Source: Bifidobacterium ruminantium DSM 6489 (lineage in GTDB: Bacteria > Actinomycetota > Actinomycetes > Actinomycetales > Bifidobacteriaceae). From it: a stretch of DNA of 64,000 nt. The notes below the pieces were generated by a model. It searched no databases and was not told the DNA's origin. It worked only from the letters and a program-made list of their open reading frames with translations. The stretch is taken from the NCBI RefSeq assembly GCF_000770925.1, contig NZ_JDTK01000013.1, positions 1 to 64,000 on the forward strand, given 5' to 3'. This document shows, in pieces, positions 27,837 to 36,809 of the stretch (the stretch's first letter is position 1; the number at the start of each line of letters is the position of its first letter). A program made the position numbers and the translations under genes.

Positions 27837-28564
27837 TGGGGGCCTGGGAATGCTGTTCCGCGATGTTGGCGGCTATGGCCGTGTGGATGTGGCTGAATCG
27901 GAACGCGTTCTGGAGAGACCTTCCGATTGCCCGGTTGCTGGTTCGTTGCCTGGTTTGGTGCCAGGTCGCGTTGCGTGGGGTACATGAGGGTGGGGTGGGT
28001 GCTGGCTGGAACGAGGAGCGCGTCGATGACAGCACGAGCCGTCTCCCCTCCATCAGCGCCGACGCGTTCGTGGCTGCGTTGCGGGCATCCGTGCGCGGAG
28101 GATCCTCGTTGGTGCGGGCGTTCGAGGAATTGCGCGGAGCACCTTTCGCGGTGCCTGAATTGACCCGTTTCCGCATCGACATGGCGGTGCGGAGTCGCTG
28201 CCGGAATCGCCGGCATAGTGAACGGCGCGAACGTCTCGGTGCGGAGCTTCACGCCGTCTGCGCGCTTAGCCTGTTGCTTGGCTGCGAGACGAGCCGTTGC
28301 CTTGACGCGGTCGCCGCATCGTTGAAACGGCAACGATTGATGGACGATCTGCGTTCCAATGCCTACGCCATGCCGCAGGCGACGGCACGTCTGCTGATGG
28401 CGCTGCCGGCATTGACGGTGGCGTTGGGCGAAGGCATGGGCGCGCATCCCGTGCGATTTCTGTTGGGTGATGGCAGGGGATGGGCCTGCCTCGGATTCGC
28501 AGGATGCTGTTATGCCGTCGGCTTGGTTTGGATACGTGCGTTGTTGCGGCGGGAGGGAGGATGA
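27833..28564 (+). CDS. tadB: Tad pilus inner-membrane platform protein TadB
   Basis: A 243-residue protein with membrane helices near the N terminus and at the C-terminal end (LLMALPALTVALGEG, GFAGCCYAVGLVWIRALL) around a helical cytoplasmic GspF-like domain (AFVAALRASVRGGSSLVRAFEEL). It pairs with TadC as the pilus platform. The start overlaps the tadA stop; an alternative ATG is the next codon. Position between tadA and tadC makes the call firm even though GspF sequences diverge strongly. Confidence 0.8.
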   Translation: MMGAWECCSAMLAAMAVWMWLNRNAFWRDLPIARLLVRCLVWCQVALRGVHEGGVGAGWNEERVDDSTSRLPSISADAFVAALRASVRGGSSLVRAFEELRGAPFAVPELTRFRIDMAVRSRCRNRRHSERRERLGAELHAVCALSLLLGCETSRCLDAVAASLKRQRLMDDLRSNAYAMPQATARLLMALPALTVALGEGMGAHPVRFLLGDGRGWACLGFAGCCYAVGLVWIRALLRREGG

Positions 28565-29082
28565 TGGGCGGGATATGGGCTATCGCGGCGGCGGTGTGCG
28601 CCGCAGGCGCTGTATGGCTGCATGGGTGGTCGCCGGTTCGTTCGCCTCCCGATTCCAGCGGACGGCCTTGCGCCATGCCGTTGCCGCTGGTGTTGGAAAT
28701 GCTGGGCGTGGCGATACGCCATGGAACATCCATCCCGACCGCGCTGATTACGGTCGGCGATATCGCGTCCGACGAATTCGGCGCCGGACTGCGTCTAGCC
28801 GGCGAACGATTGCAGGACGGCGTCGCCTGGGACGAGGCATGGCCTGATGGTAGTGAGCTTGCCGTGATTCGTGACGCGTTCGCCTCGTCCTGGTCGAGTG
28901 GGTCGTCTCCCGTCAATCGTCTGGAAACTGCAATCGAACAGTTGGAGTGGAATGAGCGCTCGCGGATAGAACGGTCCGCGGCGAAGCTGTCGATTCGGCT
29001 TCTGCTGCCGACCGGATTGTGCATGCTTCCAGCCTTTGTGGCGATTGGTGTGATTCCTGCTGTGATGTCGTTCCTGCATTGA
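28561..29082 (+). CDS. tadC: Tad pilus platform protein TadC
   Basis: A 173-residue GspF-like protein with an N-terminal membrane helix (IWAIAAAVCAAGAVWL), a helical domain (LVLEMLGVAIRHGTSIPTAL) and a C-terminal pair of hydrophobic stretches (LLLPTGLCMLPAFVAIGVIPAV). It overlaps tadB by four bases. Short compared with canonical TadC but equal to actinobacterial relatives in the same gene order. Confidence 0.8.
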   Translation: MMGGIWAIAAAVCAAGAVWLHGWSPVRSPPDSSGRPCAMPLPLVLEMLGVAIRHGTSIPTALITVGDIASDEFGAGLRLAGERLQDGVAWDEAWPDGSELAVIRDAFASSWSSGSSPVNRLETAIEQLEWNERSRIERSAAKLSIRLLLPTGLCMLPAFVAIGVIPAVMSFLH

Positions 29083-29127
29083 TGTTGCATGATCTGACTT
29101 TCGCATGCCCTGATGGCCTGTGGATAA

Positions 29128-29176
29128 CTGTGGATGACACGCCGATGATGTGGATAACCCGCGTTCTCCGACCACA
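29128..29176. repeat. 49-bp direct repeat with DnaA-box-like sequence, copy 2
   Basis: 46 of 49 bases are identical to 25761-25809. It holds TGTGGATGA (29129) and TGTGGATAA (29149). A further exact box, TGTGGATAA, lies just before it at 29119. It is in the 220-bp gap between tadC and the pilin gene, where it could influence the pilin promoter. Confidence 0.85.
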
Positions 29177-29302
29177 ACCCCGAGGAAACGTGACATGCAC
29201 GATGGCGTATGCACGACACTGAACGAATCCGGCTGGATGGTCGGAACTATACCCAAAAAGAAACGTGTCAAAAGAGATACGTACCGCAAGAAAGGAAATG
29301 CC

Positions 29303-29605
29303 ATGAACAACGCAATGTCGATCAATGTCGACGGTTCGTCGGGAATGATGGCGCGAATGGGTCGAAAGCTCGGCGCGGCCAGAGACCGAGCCAACAGGAC
29401 GGCCTGTCTGTTGGACGCGCGCATGCGCACTCTGGCCTCCATGCAGCCGTCCGCCGAATCCGAAAAAGGCGCGGTCACCGCCGAATACGCGGTGGTGCTG
29501 GTGGCGGCCACGGCGTTCGCCGCGGTTCTGGTGGCCATCGTGAAATCCGATGCCGTCAGAACGCTGCTGACCAACATCATCAAGAAGGCGCTGAGCGTGG
29601 GGTAG
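29303..29605 (+). CDS. flp: Flp-type major pilin
   Basis: A 100-residue prepilin. A charged 60-residue leader precedes the class III cleavage/assembly motif GAVTAEYAVVLVAATAFAAVL; processing is expected after the Gly, leaving a mature pilin of roughly 40 residues with Glu at position 5. The ATG at 29303 has AAAGGAAATGCC ahead. It is separated from tadC by a 220-bp gap, so it probably has its own promoter for high expression. Confidence 0.88.
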   Translation: MNNAMSINVDGSSGMMARMGRKLGAARDRANRTACLLDARMRTLASMQPSAESEKGAVTAEYAVVLVAATAFAAVLVAIVKSDAVRTLLTNIIKKALSVG

Positions 29606-29608
29606 GCC

Positions 29609-29974
29609 GTGATCGTGCGATGGTGGAGGCGCCATGTCGATAAGGCCGATCGCGGCGCGGTCACCGCCGAATTCGCAGTGGTGCTTCCCTGCGTGGCGGT
29701 GATGGCGATGCTGGTGCTGTGTCTTGGACGTGGCGCCATCGTATCCATGAATTGCCAGGACGCCGCTGCCGCCGGGGCGCGTGCCATGACGATCGACGCG
29801 GACGGCGAGCGCAGGGCCATGGCTGCGGCGAGATCCATCGCCGGTGACGGGTCGACGGTGTCGTTCACGAACGATGTGGATGCGGTCACCGTTACCGTGC
29901 GCTGTCCCGTCATGTCCGATCCAACCGGATTGATTCCCGCTCAGGTTGTGGGCAAGGCGACCAGATACTACTGA
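29609..29974 (+). CDS. tadE: TadE-family pseudopilin
   Basis: A 121-residue TadE-like protein with a prepilin-type motif (DRGAVTAEFAVVLP) and one membrane helix, followed by a periplasm-side domain (DAAAAGARAMTIDAD, VTVTVRCPV). GTG start three bases after the pilin stop codon. TadE/TadF pseudopilins are minor components needed for Tad pilus assembly. Confidence 0.85.
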   Translation: MIVRWWRRHVDKADRGAVTAEFAVVLPCVAVMAMLVLCLGRGAIVSMNCQDAAAAGARAMTIDADGERRAMAAARSIAGDGSTVSFTNDVDAVTVTVRCPVMSDPTGLIPAQVVGKATRYY

Positions 29975-30017
29975 TGGGGCACATACCGAATCGTTCCGAC
30001 GTAAAGGATATACAGGT

Positions 30018-30419
30018 GTGAAATATGTCGTGAAACATATTGTCGCGCGTTTGAATGATGCGAGGCGATGGCTGGGCGGCGCCGACGAAGGCTCCGGAAC
30101 CATGTCCGGAGTGGCGCTGATCGCGATCGCCTCGATTATGCTTGGCGCGGTCGCCATGGTGGCGAATCTGCTGTTCTGCGCTCATCGCGCGCAGAACACG
30201 GCGGATATGGCTGCGGTGGCTGCCGCGACTTCGTTGCGTGACGGCGCCGCCGACCCATGTTTGGTAGCTTCGCGTACGGTGGCCGCCAATGAGACGATGC
30301 TGCGATCGTGCGCCGTCGAAGGCGAGGACGCGCTGGTTACGGTGCGGGCGGCCACGCAGCTGCCGTTCGCACCATGGGTGGAACGTCAATCGCGTGCCGG
30401 GCCAATCGCCTGCGGCTAG
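30018..30419 (+). CDS. Rv3654c-type TadE-like protein of the Tad cluster
   Basis: A protein of about 133 residues. A Gly/Ser motif (DEGSGTMSGVALIAIAS) leads into one membrane helix and then AHRAQNTADMAAVAAATSL, typical of the actinobacterial 'helicase/secretion neighbourhood TadE-like' family that closes these clusters. The GTG at 30018 after AAAGGATATACAG is chosen; the next Met is too deep. No prepilin peptidase (TadV) gene follows in the window. Confidence 0.78.
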   Translation: MKYVVKHIVARLNDARRWLGGADEGSGTMSGVALIAIASIMLGAVAMVANLLFCAHRAQNTADMAAVAAATSLRDGAADPCLVASRTVAANETMLRSCAVEGEDALVTVRAATQLPFAPWVERQSRAGPIACG

Positions 30420-30553
30420 AACATGGCCTTCCTGGATCATGGTCTTCCGTAGGGCTAGGGTGCGCGGTTTCGCCGCCGTGCGTCACCGTGGCCCAGTTCG
30501 CCGGTGGTCTCATCGTTCTGGCGCGTGGCGCCGGTCATGGTTATCGTACAGGT

Positions 30554-31699
30554 ATGAGTCAAAAGTCACATACGAATACGACTGTCGCCGTGGTCGGCAA
30601 TCCGACATCGAACAAAGGCAAGGGCGCGCGGGTAAGCGGGCAGGTCCTCGACTTGTTGCGCGAGGCCGGGCGCAGGCATGGCTTCGACGTGATCGATGTG
30701 ACCGGCGCGAGCTTTGACGAGTCCCTGTCGAATGCCCGTCTTCGTGGCGACGAATACGATTATCTGGTCACGGTCGGCGGTGATGGCATGGTGGCTCTTG
30801 GCGTCAACGCGGTCGGTTGCTCTGGCAAGCCGCTCGGTATCGTGGCCATCGGTTCCGGCAACGACTTCGCGCGCGGACTGGCATTGCCGGTCAATCGTGT
30901 CGAGACCGCCGTCGACGGCATTGTCGGTGCGATCGTGCGGGGCACGCATGTTGATGTGGATCTGGGCTTCGTGGAGTCTTTGCCTGGTGACCATGCCGGT
31001 GGGTCGGACGCCGGTATGCCGGACGTCGCTGGGGACTCGGTGGATTCCCCGAAGCCTCCGGAAGTCGACGGCATCGACCGCTATTATGCGGGCATGTTGT
31101 CATGCGGTCTGGATGCCAGCATCAACGATCGGGCCAACCATTCGCATCTGCCGAACGGCTCACTGCGGTATTTCGCCGCGGTGCTCGTGGAGCTGACGCA
31201 TATGAAGCGCTACGGATACCATGTCAAAGCCACATTGGCCGACGGCTCGGTGGAGGAGCGGGACATCGTCTCCCCGTTGCTGACCGTGGCCAATTCACGC
31301 CATATCGGTGGCGGCATCGAAGTTTCGCCGTATTCGCGATTCTCGGACGGTCTTCTTGACTTGGTCTGGTTTGACCATATGCCGAATTTCGCCGAATGCG
31401 TGGACGCGGTGTCGCGTGCCTACGACGGCAGACTGTTGGGCAGCCGGGTCTTCGGATGGAAACGCGTGCGCGGTATCGAGATTACCCGTGCCGCTGAAGG
31501 CGACGAACCGCCGGTGCTGATGGCCGACGGCGAGTATGTCGGGCGTTTGCCGGTGAGGGTTTCCGTGCGGAACCGTTCGCTGCGTGTGCTGGTTCCTCCG
31601 GTGGTGGCGGAAAGCCTGTCCGCGGATGATGGGAATCAGGTGCTTGAGGTCATCAAGCGGGACGGCCGCGATCCGCTTACCGGCGAGTTTCTCGAATGA
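30554..31699 (+). CDS. Diacylglycerol/sphingosine kinase-family lipid kinase
   Basis: A 381-residue DAGK-catalytic-domain protein. Nucleotide-binding motifs are VVGNPTSNKGKG at the N terminus, TVGGDGMVALGVNAV and GIVAIGSGNDFARGLALP. An Asp-rich insert (residues 140-170) is unusual. The C-terminal domain has RHIGGGIEVSPYSRFSDGLLDLV and LMADGEYVG. It probably phosphorylates a membrane lipid such as diacylglycerol. The ATG at 30554 is chosen from the start of homology; the upstream frame overlaps the TadE-like gene. Confidence 0.9.
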   Translation: MSQKSHTNTTVAVVGNPTSNKGKGARVSGQVLDLLREAGRRHGFDVIDVTGASFDESLSNARLRGDEYDYLVTVGGDGMVALGVNAVGCSGKPLGIVAIGSGNDFARGLALPVNRVETAVDGIVGAIVRGTHVDVDLGFVESLPGDHAGGSDAGMPDVAGDSVDSPKPPEVDGIDRYYAGMLSCGLDASINDRANHSHLPNGSLRYFAAVLVELTHMKRYGYHVKATLADGSVEERDIVSPLLTVANSRHIGGGIEVSPYSRFSDGLLDLVWFDHMPNFAECVDAVSRAYDGRLLGSRVFGWKRVRGIEITRAAEGDEPPVLMADGEYVGRLPVRVSVRNRSLRVLVPPVVAESLSADDGNQVLEVIKRDGRDPLTGEFLE

Positions 31700-31720
31700 T
31701 CGTTTCCGAAAGGTGTCTGA

Positions 31721-32317
31721 TCACAGGTATTCGTCGAGATGCAGCGTCTGCGCCGCGACCTGCCTGACTATGGCGTCATCGATGTCCGGGTGTAGGCGGA
31801 TCAGCGAGATCAGTCCGACGATCAGCGTGTAGAAGGTCTCGTGCTCGTAGGTGATCGGCATCCCGTGATGCTGCTCGAACTCGCGCACAGTGGAGCTGCA
31901 CAGGTAGTCGGAGATGCGGTCGGCTGCGCGGTCGATGAACCTGAGGTACAGTCCGGCGTTGCCATCCTCGATGAGACGCTGGCTGAACGGCCCCTCGTCG
32001 GCGATGAGCGAGCGTGTCAGCCGCACCACGTCATCGAGTGCCTTCGAGATGTTACCCGTCTCACGATGCTCGTTCCATTCCTCCAGACGGGCGATGACCT
32101 CGTTGATGACGTCGTCGAGCACGGCGTCCGCGACCTGATTCTTGTCCTGGAAATAGTGGTAGAAGAGCGATCTGGTCATGCCGACGTGTTCGGCTATGTC
32201 GCTGATCGTGATTTTCGAGAAGCCCTTTTCCAGGCAGATTGTCCGTGCCGCCTGCACGATCTGCGTGCGACGGGCATCTCCGATGGCGCTCATGGTTGTC
32301 TTGGCTGTTTCGGCCAT
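31721..32317 (-). CDS. TetR/AcrR-family transcriptional regulator
   Basis: A 198-residue regulator with an N-terminal helix-turn-helix (ITISDIAEHVGMTRSLFYHYFQDK) and a helical effector domain. The start at 32317 has GGAGGAG upstream; an earlier in-frame ATG adds 14 residues without support. It is convergent with the lipid kinase and divergent from dnaX across 224 bp. Ligand and targets unknown. Confidence 0.88.
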   Translation of the reverse strand: MAETAKTTMSAIGDARRTQIVQAARTICLEKGFSKITISDIAEHVGMTRSLFYHYFQDKNQVADAVLDDVINEVIARLEEWNEHRETGNISKALDDVVRLTRSLIADEGPFSQRLIEDGNAGLYLRFIDRAADRISDYLCSSTVREFEQHHGMPITYEHETFYTLIVGLISLIRLHPDIDDAIVRQVAAQTLHLDEYL

Positions 32318-32541
32318 GGCTCTCCTCCGATCCCCTATTTTTGAATCCCCTATTGGCATCCGGTCAACACGACATGGGGGTCTTACCGTACTTGTCTCCC
32401 AGATTACCGGCTATGTCGGCCGCGGATCAGACTGACACGCGACAAACCTGCTGTGTTGGCCGGGGGATGGCGCGTTCCGACCGGTGAACGTGTCGTAATT
32501 CATCAGTACCCTTAGAACACTACGGCGGAAGGATTATTGCG

Positions 32542-35091
32542 ATGGCACTGGCACTGTATAGAAGGTATCGTCCCGACACGTTCGATGGCGTGATAGGACA
32601 GGACCAGGTCACGGTTCCGTTGATGCGGGCGCTTGACGAGAACAAGCTCACGCACGCCTATCTGTTCTCCGGTCCGCGCGGCTGCGGCAAAACGAGTTCC
32701 GCCCGCATTCTGGCGCGTTGTGTCAACTGCGCCAAAGGCCCGACCTCGCATCCGTGCGGCGAATGCGAAAGCTGCCGCGACCTTGCCACCGGCGGACCCG
32801 GTTCCATCGACGTGGTGGAAATCGACGCCGCATCGCACAACGGCGTGGACGACGCCCGCGAACTGCGCGAACGCGCCGGATTTGCTCCCGCCCGCGACCG
32901 CTACAAGATCTTCATCCTCGACGAGGCCCACATGGTCACGCCGCAGGGCTTCAACGCGCTTCTGAAAATCGTGGAGGAGCCGCCGGAGCACGTCATGTTC
33001 ATCTTCGCCACCACCGAACCCGACAAGGTGATCGGCACCATCCGCTCCCGTACCCACCATTACCCGTTCCGTCTGGTGCCGCAGGAGGTCATGGGGCCGT
33101 ATCTTGAGAAGATCTGCGTGGACGAGCATATCGAGGCCGAGCAGGGCGTGCTGCGTCTGGCCATGCGTGCCGGCGGTGGCTCCGTGCGTGACACGCTGTC
33201 CGTGCTCGATCAGCTGATGGTGGGTGCCGTTGACGGCAAGATCGCGTACGATTCCGCGGTCGCGCTGCTGGGCTTCACGCCGGATGCGCTGATCGGCGAG
33301 GCGATCGACGCCGTCTCCGACAAGAACGGCGAGGCGCTGTACGGCGTGATTCAGAAGGTCGTGGTCGGCGGGTTCGACCCGCGTCGCTTCGTGGAGGATC
33401 TGCTGGCCCGTGTGCGTGACCTGCTGGTGCTCACTTTGGGCGGCGAACGAGCGGAAAGCGTGCTTTCCGATGACACGGCCGCCGAGAACATGGATGACCT
33501 GCATCGTCAGGCCTCCGCATTGGGATTGGCCGCGCTTACGCAGATGGCGGACACGATCAACGCCACGCTGGCCAATATGAACGGTGCGATTTCCCCGCGC
33601 ATGCGATTGGAACTGTTGGCCGCGCGCCTGCTTGCCGGCCGCGAGGCGGAGACGGTCACCGCAGTCTCGGACGCTCCGTCTTCCGGCATGCCTGCGGCTG
33701 CGGCGTCTGCTCCCGCGGCTTCTTCGACGGGATCGCAACGTCCGCATGCGAACGGTTCGCGCAGGTATGCAGCGCAATCGCAGACACAGGGCAGGCATGC
33801 CGCGCAATCGTCGGCACCGGTGAATCCTGCCGACGCCGTCGTCTCCGGAACGGCTTCCGTGCTGGCTCAAGTGCAGCAGGCGATGGACGAGACGCCGTCG
33901 GCCGGCGCTGAATCGTCCGGATCGACCGGATCAGCGCAGGCTCAGACGGCGGTGTCGGATGACCGCACCCCCGACCAGAAGTGGGACGCGCTCGTCGCCG
34001 GACTGCCCGAGGATGTCCGACGCTATGTGGATCGCGAAAAGGTGCCGCGCGTGATGCTGGAAGGCGGCAAGGGGCGTCTGTGGATCAAGTTCGACAAGCC
34101 ACTGAGCAAATACGCGTTCGCCAAGGCCGTGGCCAAGGAGTCGGTCGATGGCACCACGAATGTGGTTCAGATGGTGCGTAACGAGGTGCACAAGGTGTTC
34201 GGCCCCGGCATCACGCTCGCCCCGGCCAAGAAGCTCGCGGACGGCTCCACGGCGGTGCCATGGAGCAAGCTCAGCCTGGAGGAGCAGAAAAAGATCAACG
34301 CCCAGCTGGCGCAGGAACAGCTGAAGGCCGCCACACTGCTGGCCGCGAACCTCGGCAAGGCGTCCGATATGGAGGCGTCCGGCAAGGAGCAGGTCCAGCC
34401 GGAATTCCGCGAATCGGGTGATTCCTCCGATTCCTCCGATTCCTCCGACGGGGAGGACCATCGAGCCGTCTCCGCCGAAACGGAGAGCGGATTCGTCGAT
34501 GATGATCCATGGGCGGTTCCATCATCCGGAGGAAAAGCCCAGCCGAACCAGCAGGAAACAATGGACGACGACCCGTGGGGCGCTCCGTCTCAGCCGACTC
34601 CGATCGCCGAAGCATCAGCCAATAGCGTGAAGCCGCCGGAACACCACCACAAGCATGTGGCCGTGCCGGATATAAGCGACGACGTCGACCCGTGGGCCAT
34701 GCCATTGCCCGCGCCGTCACCTACGCCGTCGTCCGAGAATCCATCCGCGTCGCAAGCCGCATCGCCGACGGAACAGCCGAACGTCCGTCCGCGTGAGCTT
34801 GCCCAACAATCGCAACGGCAGCCCCAACCGACGCAACCGCAGGTAGGGCAGGTCGACTATTCCAACGATCCGTGGGGCGCGCCCACGCCGGTGATGGCGG
34901 GTCCTCCGGAGCCCGAAGTCGCCCCGGAGGATGACGAATACTCCATGAGCGACAAGTCCATAGGCGCTTCGGATGCACTGGACGTGAACGACCTCAACAG
35001 ATTGTTCGAGGTGAAGAAAGTGGAGGAATTCGCCGCGGATGACCCGCACAACCCGCGTAACATGCAGGTGAAGAAGACCCTTGACGACTAG
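32542..35091 (+). CDS. dnaX: DNA polymerase III gamma/tau subunit
   Basis: An 849-residue clamp-loader ATPase. It has Walker A GPRGCGKTSSA, a four-Cys zinc module (CVNCAKGPTSHPCGECESC), LDEAHMV as Walker B and the Arg-finger region TIRSRTHHYPF. After the AAA+ collar (about residue 370) comes a long Ala/Ser-rich linker, a tau-like folded region (about 475-610) and an acidic tail. That tail has a Ser-Asp run (residues 632-642) and four DPW motifs (DDPWAVP, DDPWGAP, VDPWAMP, NDPWGAP). No frameshift signal producing a separate gamma is obvious. Confidence 0.95.
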   Translation: MALALYRRYRPDTFDGVIGQDQVTVPLMRALDENKLTHAYLFSGPRGCGKTSSARILARCVNCAKGPTSHPCGECESCRDLATGGPGSIDVVEIDAASHNGVDDARELRERAGFAPARDRYKIFILDEAHMVTPQGFNALLKIVEEPPEHVMFIFATTEPDKVIGTIRSRTHHYPFRLVPQEVMGPYLEKICVDEHIEAEQGVLRLAMRAGGGSVRDTLSVLDQLMVGAVDGKIAYDSAVALLGFTPDALIGEAIDAVSDKNGEALYGVIQKVVVGGFDPRRFVEDLLARVRDLLVLTLGGERAESVLSDDTAAENMDDLHRQASALGLAALTQMADTINATLANMNGAISPRMRLELLAARLLAGREAETVTAVSDAPSSGMPAAAASAPAASSTGSQRPHANGSRRYAAQSQTQGRHAAQSSAPVNPADAVVSGTASVLAQVQQAMDETPSAGAESSGSTGSAQAQTAVSDDRTPDQKWDALVAGLPEDVRRYVDREKVPRVMLEGGKGRLWIKFDKPLSKYAFAKAVAKESVDGTTNVVQMVRNEVHKVFGPGITLAPAKKLADGSTAVPWSKLSLEEQKKINAQLAQEQLKAATLLAANLGKASDMEASGKEQVQPEFRESGDSSDSSDSSDGEDHRAVSAETESGFVDDDPWAVPSSGGKAQPNQQETMDDDPWGAPSQPTPIAEASANSVKPPEHHHKHVAVPDISDDVDPWAMPLPAPSPTPSSENPSASQAASPTEQPNVRPRELAQQSQRQPQPTQPQVGQVDYSNDPWGAPTPVMAGPPEPEVAPEDDEYSMSDKSIGASDALDVNDLNRLFEVKKVEEFAADDPHNPRNMQVKKTLDD

Positions 35092-35180
35092 ACGGCTGGC
35101 CTCACGTCGTGGAACGCAACGCGGAGCGACAGTGGAACCAAGCTAAATGACAGGCGTGAATCAGAAAGGTGTGAACAACC

Positions 35181-35783
35181 ATGGCCCTGGCCTATGACGG
35201 TGCCATCCAACGACTCATCGACGCGTTCGGACACTTGCCCGGCATCGGTCCGAAAGGCGCGCAACGCATCGCCTTCCATCTGCTCAACGCCTCTGATGAG
35301 GAATCGCAGGAACTCATCGACGCCATAACGGAAGTCAAGGAAAAAGTGCGGTTCTGCGACATCTGCGGCAACGTGTGCGAAACCAGCCCATGCCCGGTGT
35401 GCGCCGATCCGCGCCGCGACCACAGCGTGATCTGCGTGGTCGAGGAGCCGAAGGACGTGATGAGCATCGAACGCACCCGCGAATACCGTGGCATGTACCA
35501 CGTGCTCGGCGGCGTCATCAATCCGATGGCCAACATCCAGCCAAGCGACCTCAACATAGCGAAACTCATCGAACGGCTCAAGGACGACGAAGTCAAGGAG
35601 GTGATCCTCGCGCTCAACCCGAACGTGGAGGGCGAGGCCACCACCAGCTTCCTCTCGCAGCTGCTCAGCCAGACCGACATCAAGGTGACGCGTCTCGCCA
35701 GCGGTTTGCCTGTGGGCGGAGATCTCGAATACGCCGACGAGATCACCCTGGGCAGGGCGCTTGCTGGCCGCCGCGCGATCTGA
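35181..35783 (+). CDS. recR: Recombination mediator RecR
   Basis: A 200-residue ring-forming protein of the RecFOR pathway that helps load RecA on gapped DNA. It has a helix-hairpin-helix ([20 protein letters not shown]), a four-Cys zinc finger ([16 protein letters not shown]) and a Toprim domain ([16 protein letters not shown]). AAAGGTGTGAACAACC precedes the ATG. It follows dnaX by 89 bp, the common dnaX-recR pairing. Confidence 0.97.
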   Translation: MALAYDGAIQRLIDAFGHLPGIGPKGAQRIAFHLLNASDEESQELIDAITEVKEKVRFCDICGNVCETSPCPVCADPRRDHSVICVVEEPKDVMSIERTREYRGMYHVLGGVINPMANIQPSDLNIAKLIERLKDDEVKEVILALNPNVEGEATTSFLSQLLSQTDIKVTRLASGLPVGGDLEYADEITLGRALAGRRAI

Positions 35784-35891
35784 GCCGACGCCTTTTTCGG
35801 TTCGTCCGAAACCGCTCTGAAACAGTCCGGAATCGCCCAAAAATAGGCAAGTCGAACCGGCGCGCATTCCGTATGCTGGGCACGGCTCGAC

Positions 35892-35917
35892 TTGACAAAT
35901 CGGACTTTTCCTATAAT
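35892..35917 (+). promoter_or_regulatory. Putative lysC promoter
   Basis: A perfect TATAAT (35912-35917) and a perfect TTGACA (35892-35897) are present but only 14 bases apart, short for sigma-70-type spacing. A GACTTG at 35889-35894 gives 17. It lies 55 bp before the lysC start. Confidence 0.5.
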
Positions 35918-35923
35918 GGGTGC

Positions 35924-35945
35924 CGTCTGCCAAAACAGGCAGACG
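35924..35945 (+). promoter_or_regulatory. Leader hairpin before lysC
   Basis: CGTCTGCC and GGCAGACG form a perfect 8-bp stem with the loop AAAACA, just downstream of the putative promoter and 26 bp before the start codon. There is no T run. It could be a stability or protein-binding element; it does not look like a lysine riboswitch. Confidence 0.45.
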
Positions 35946-35971
35946 ATACGTTGAAGAAGATTGGATAAGTT

Positions 35972-36733
35972 GTGGCTCTCATCGTGCAGAAGTATGGCGG
36001 CTCTTCCGTAGCCGACCCAGAATCGATCAAGCGCGTGGCCCGACGCATCATCGAAACGAAGAACGCCGGCAATGACGTGGCCGTCGTGGTCTCCGCCATG
36101 GGAGACACCACCGACGACCTGATCGATCAGGCGCTCAGCATCGACTCCAACCCGCCGGCGCGCGAGATGGATATGCTGATGACCGCAGGCGAGCGTATTT
36201 CGATGAGTTTGCTCGCTATGGCGATTCATGCGGCCGGCTCCCATGCGTACTCGTTCACCGGCTCCCAGGCCGGTTTCATGACCGACGCGCAGTTCGGCAC
36301 CGCGCATATCAAAGCTGTGAAGCCCGACCGCGTCCGGCATGCGCTGGATAAGGGCTCCGTGGCCATCGTGGCCGGTTTCCAGGGCGTGAACGAAGGCGGC
36401 GACGCCACCACGCTCGGCCGTGGCGGCTCCGACACTTCCGCCGTCGCGCTTGCCGTGGCTTTGCATGCCGACATTTGCGAGATCTACACCGACGTCGACG
36501 GCGTGTTCACCGCCGATCCGCGCATCGTGCCGACCGCCCGCCGCATTCCCGTCATCGACTACGAATCGATGCTGGAAATGTCGTCCTGCGGTTCCAAGGT
36601 GCTGGCGCTGCGTTGCGTGGAATACGCACAGCGATTCGGCATGCCGCTGCACGTGCGCAGCTCCTTCTCCCATCGTCGTGGCACGCTGATCGTGCCGGAA
36701 GGCGTCGATCCGCGCACGCTGCCGAACATCTGA
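35972..36733 (+). CDS. lysC: Aspartate kinase, catalytic subunit encoded alone
   Basis: A 253-residue amino-acid-kinase domain catalysing phosphorylation of aspartate, the entry to lysine, threonine, methionine and diaminopimelate synthesis. Motifs: [11 protein letters not shown] at the N terminus, [40 protein letters not shown], and [17 protein letters not shown]. It ends where the ACT domains would begin in a standard 400-residue enzyme. GTG start at 35972. The ACT part is the next gene. Confidence 0.94.
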   Translation: MALIVQKYGGSSVADPESIKRVARRIIETKNAGNDVAVVVSAMGDTTDDLIDQALSIDSNPPAREMDMLMTAGERISMSLLAMAIHAAGSHAYSFTGSQAGFMTDAQFGTAHIKAVKPDRVRHALDKGSVAIVAGFQGVNEGGDATTLGRGGSDTSAVALAVALHADICEIYTDVDGVFTADPRIVPTARRIPVIDYESMLEMSSCGSKVLALRCVEYAQRFGMPLHVRSSFSHRRGTLIVPEGVDPRTLPNI

Positions 36734-36809
36734 GGTTCGGTCGGAGCGCGCAATCGCAGAAATCGCAAAACGACAACAATCGCAAGACTTTACAAACAAA
36801 GGTAAGAAC

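Noticed and set aside
35924-35971. Lysine riboswitch before lysC
   Set aside because: The leader is only about 50 nt with one simple hairpin; an L-box needs roughly 170 nt and a five-helix core.
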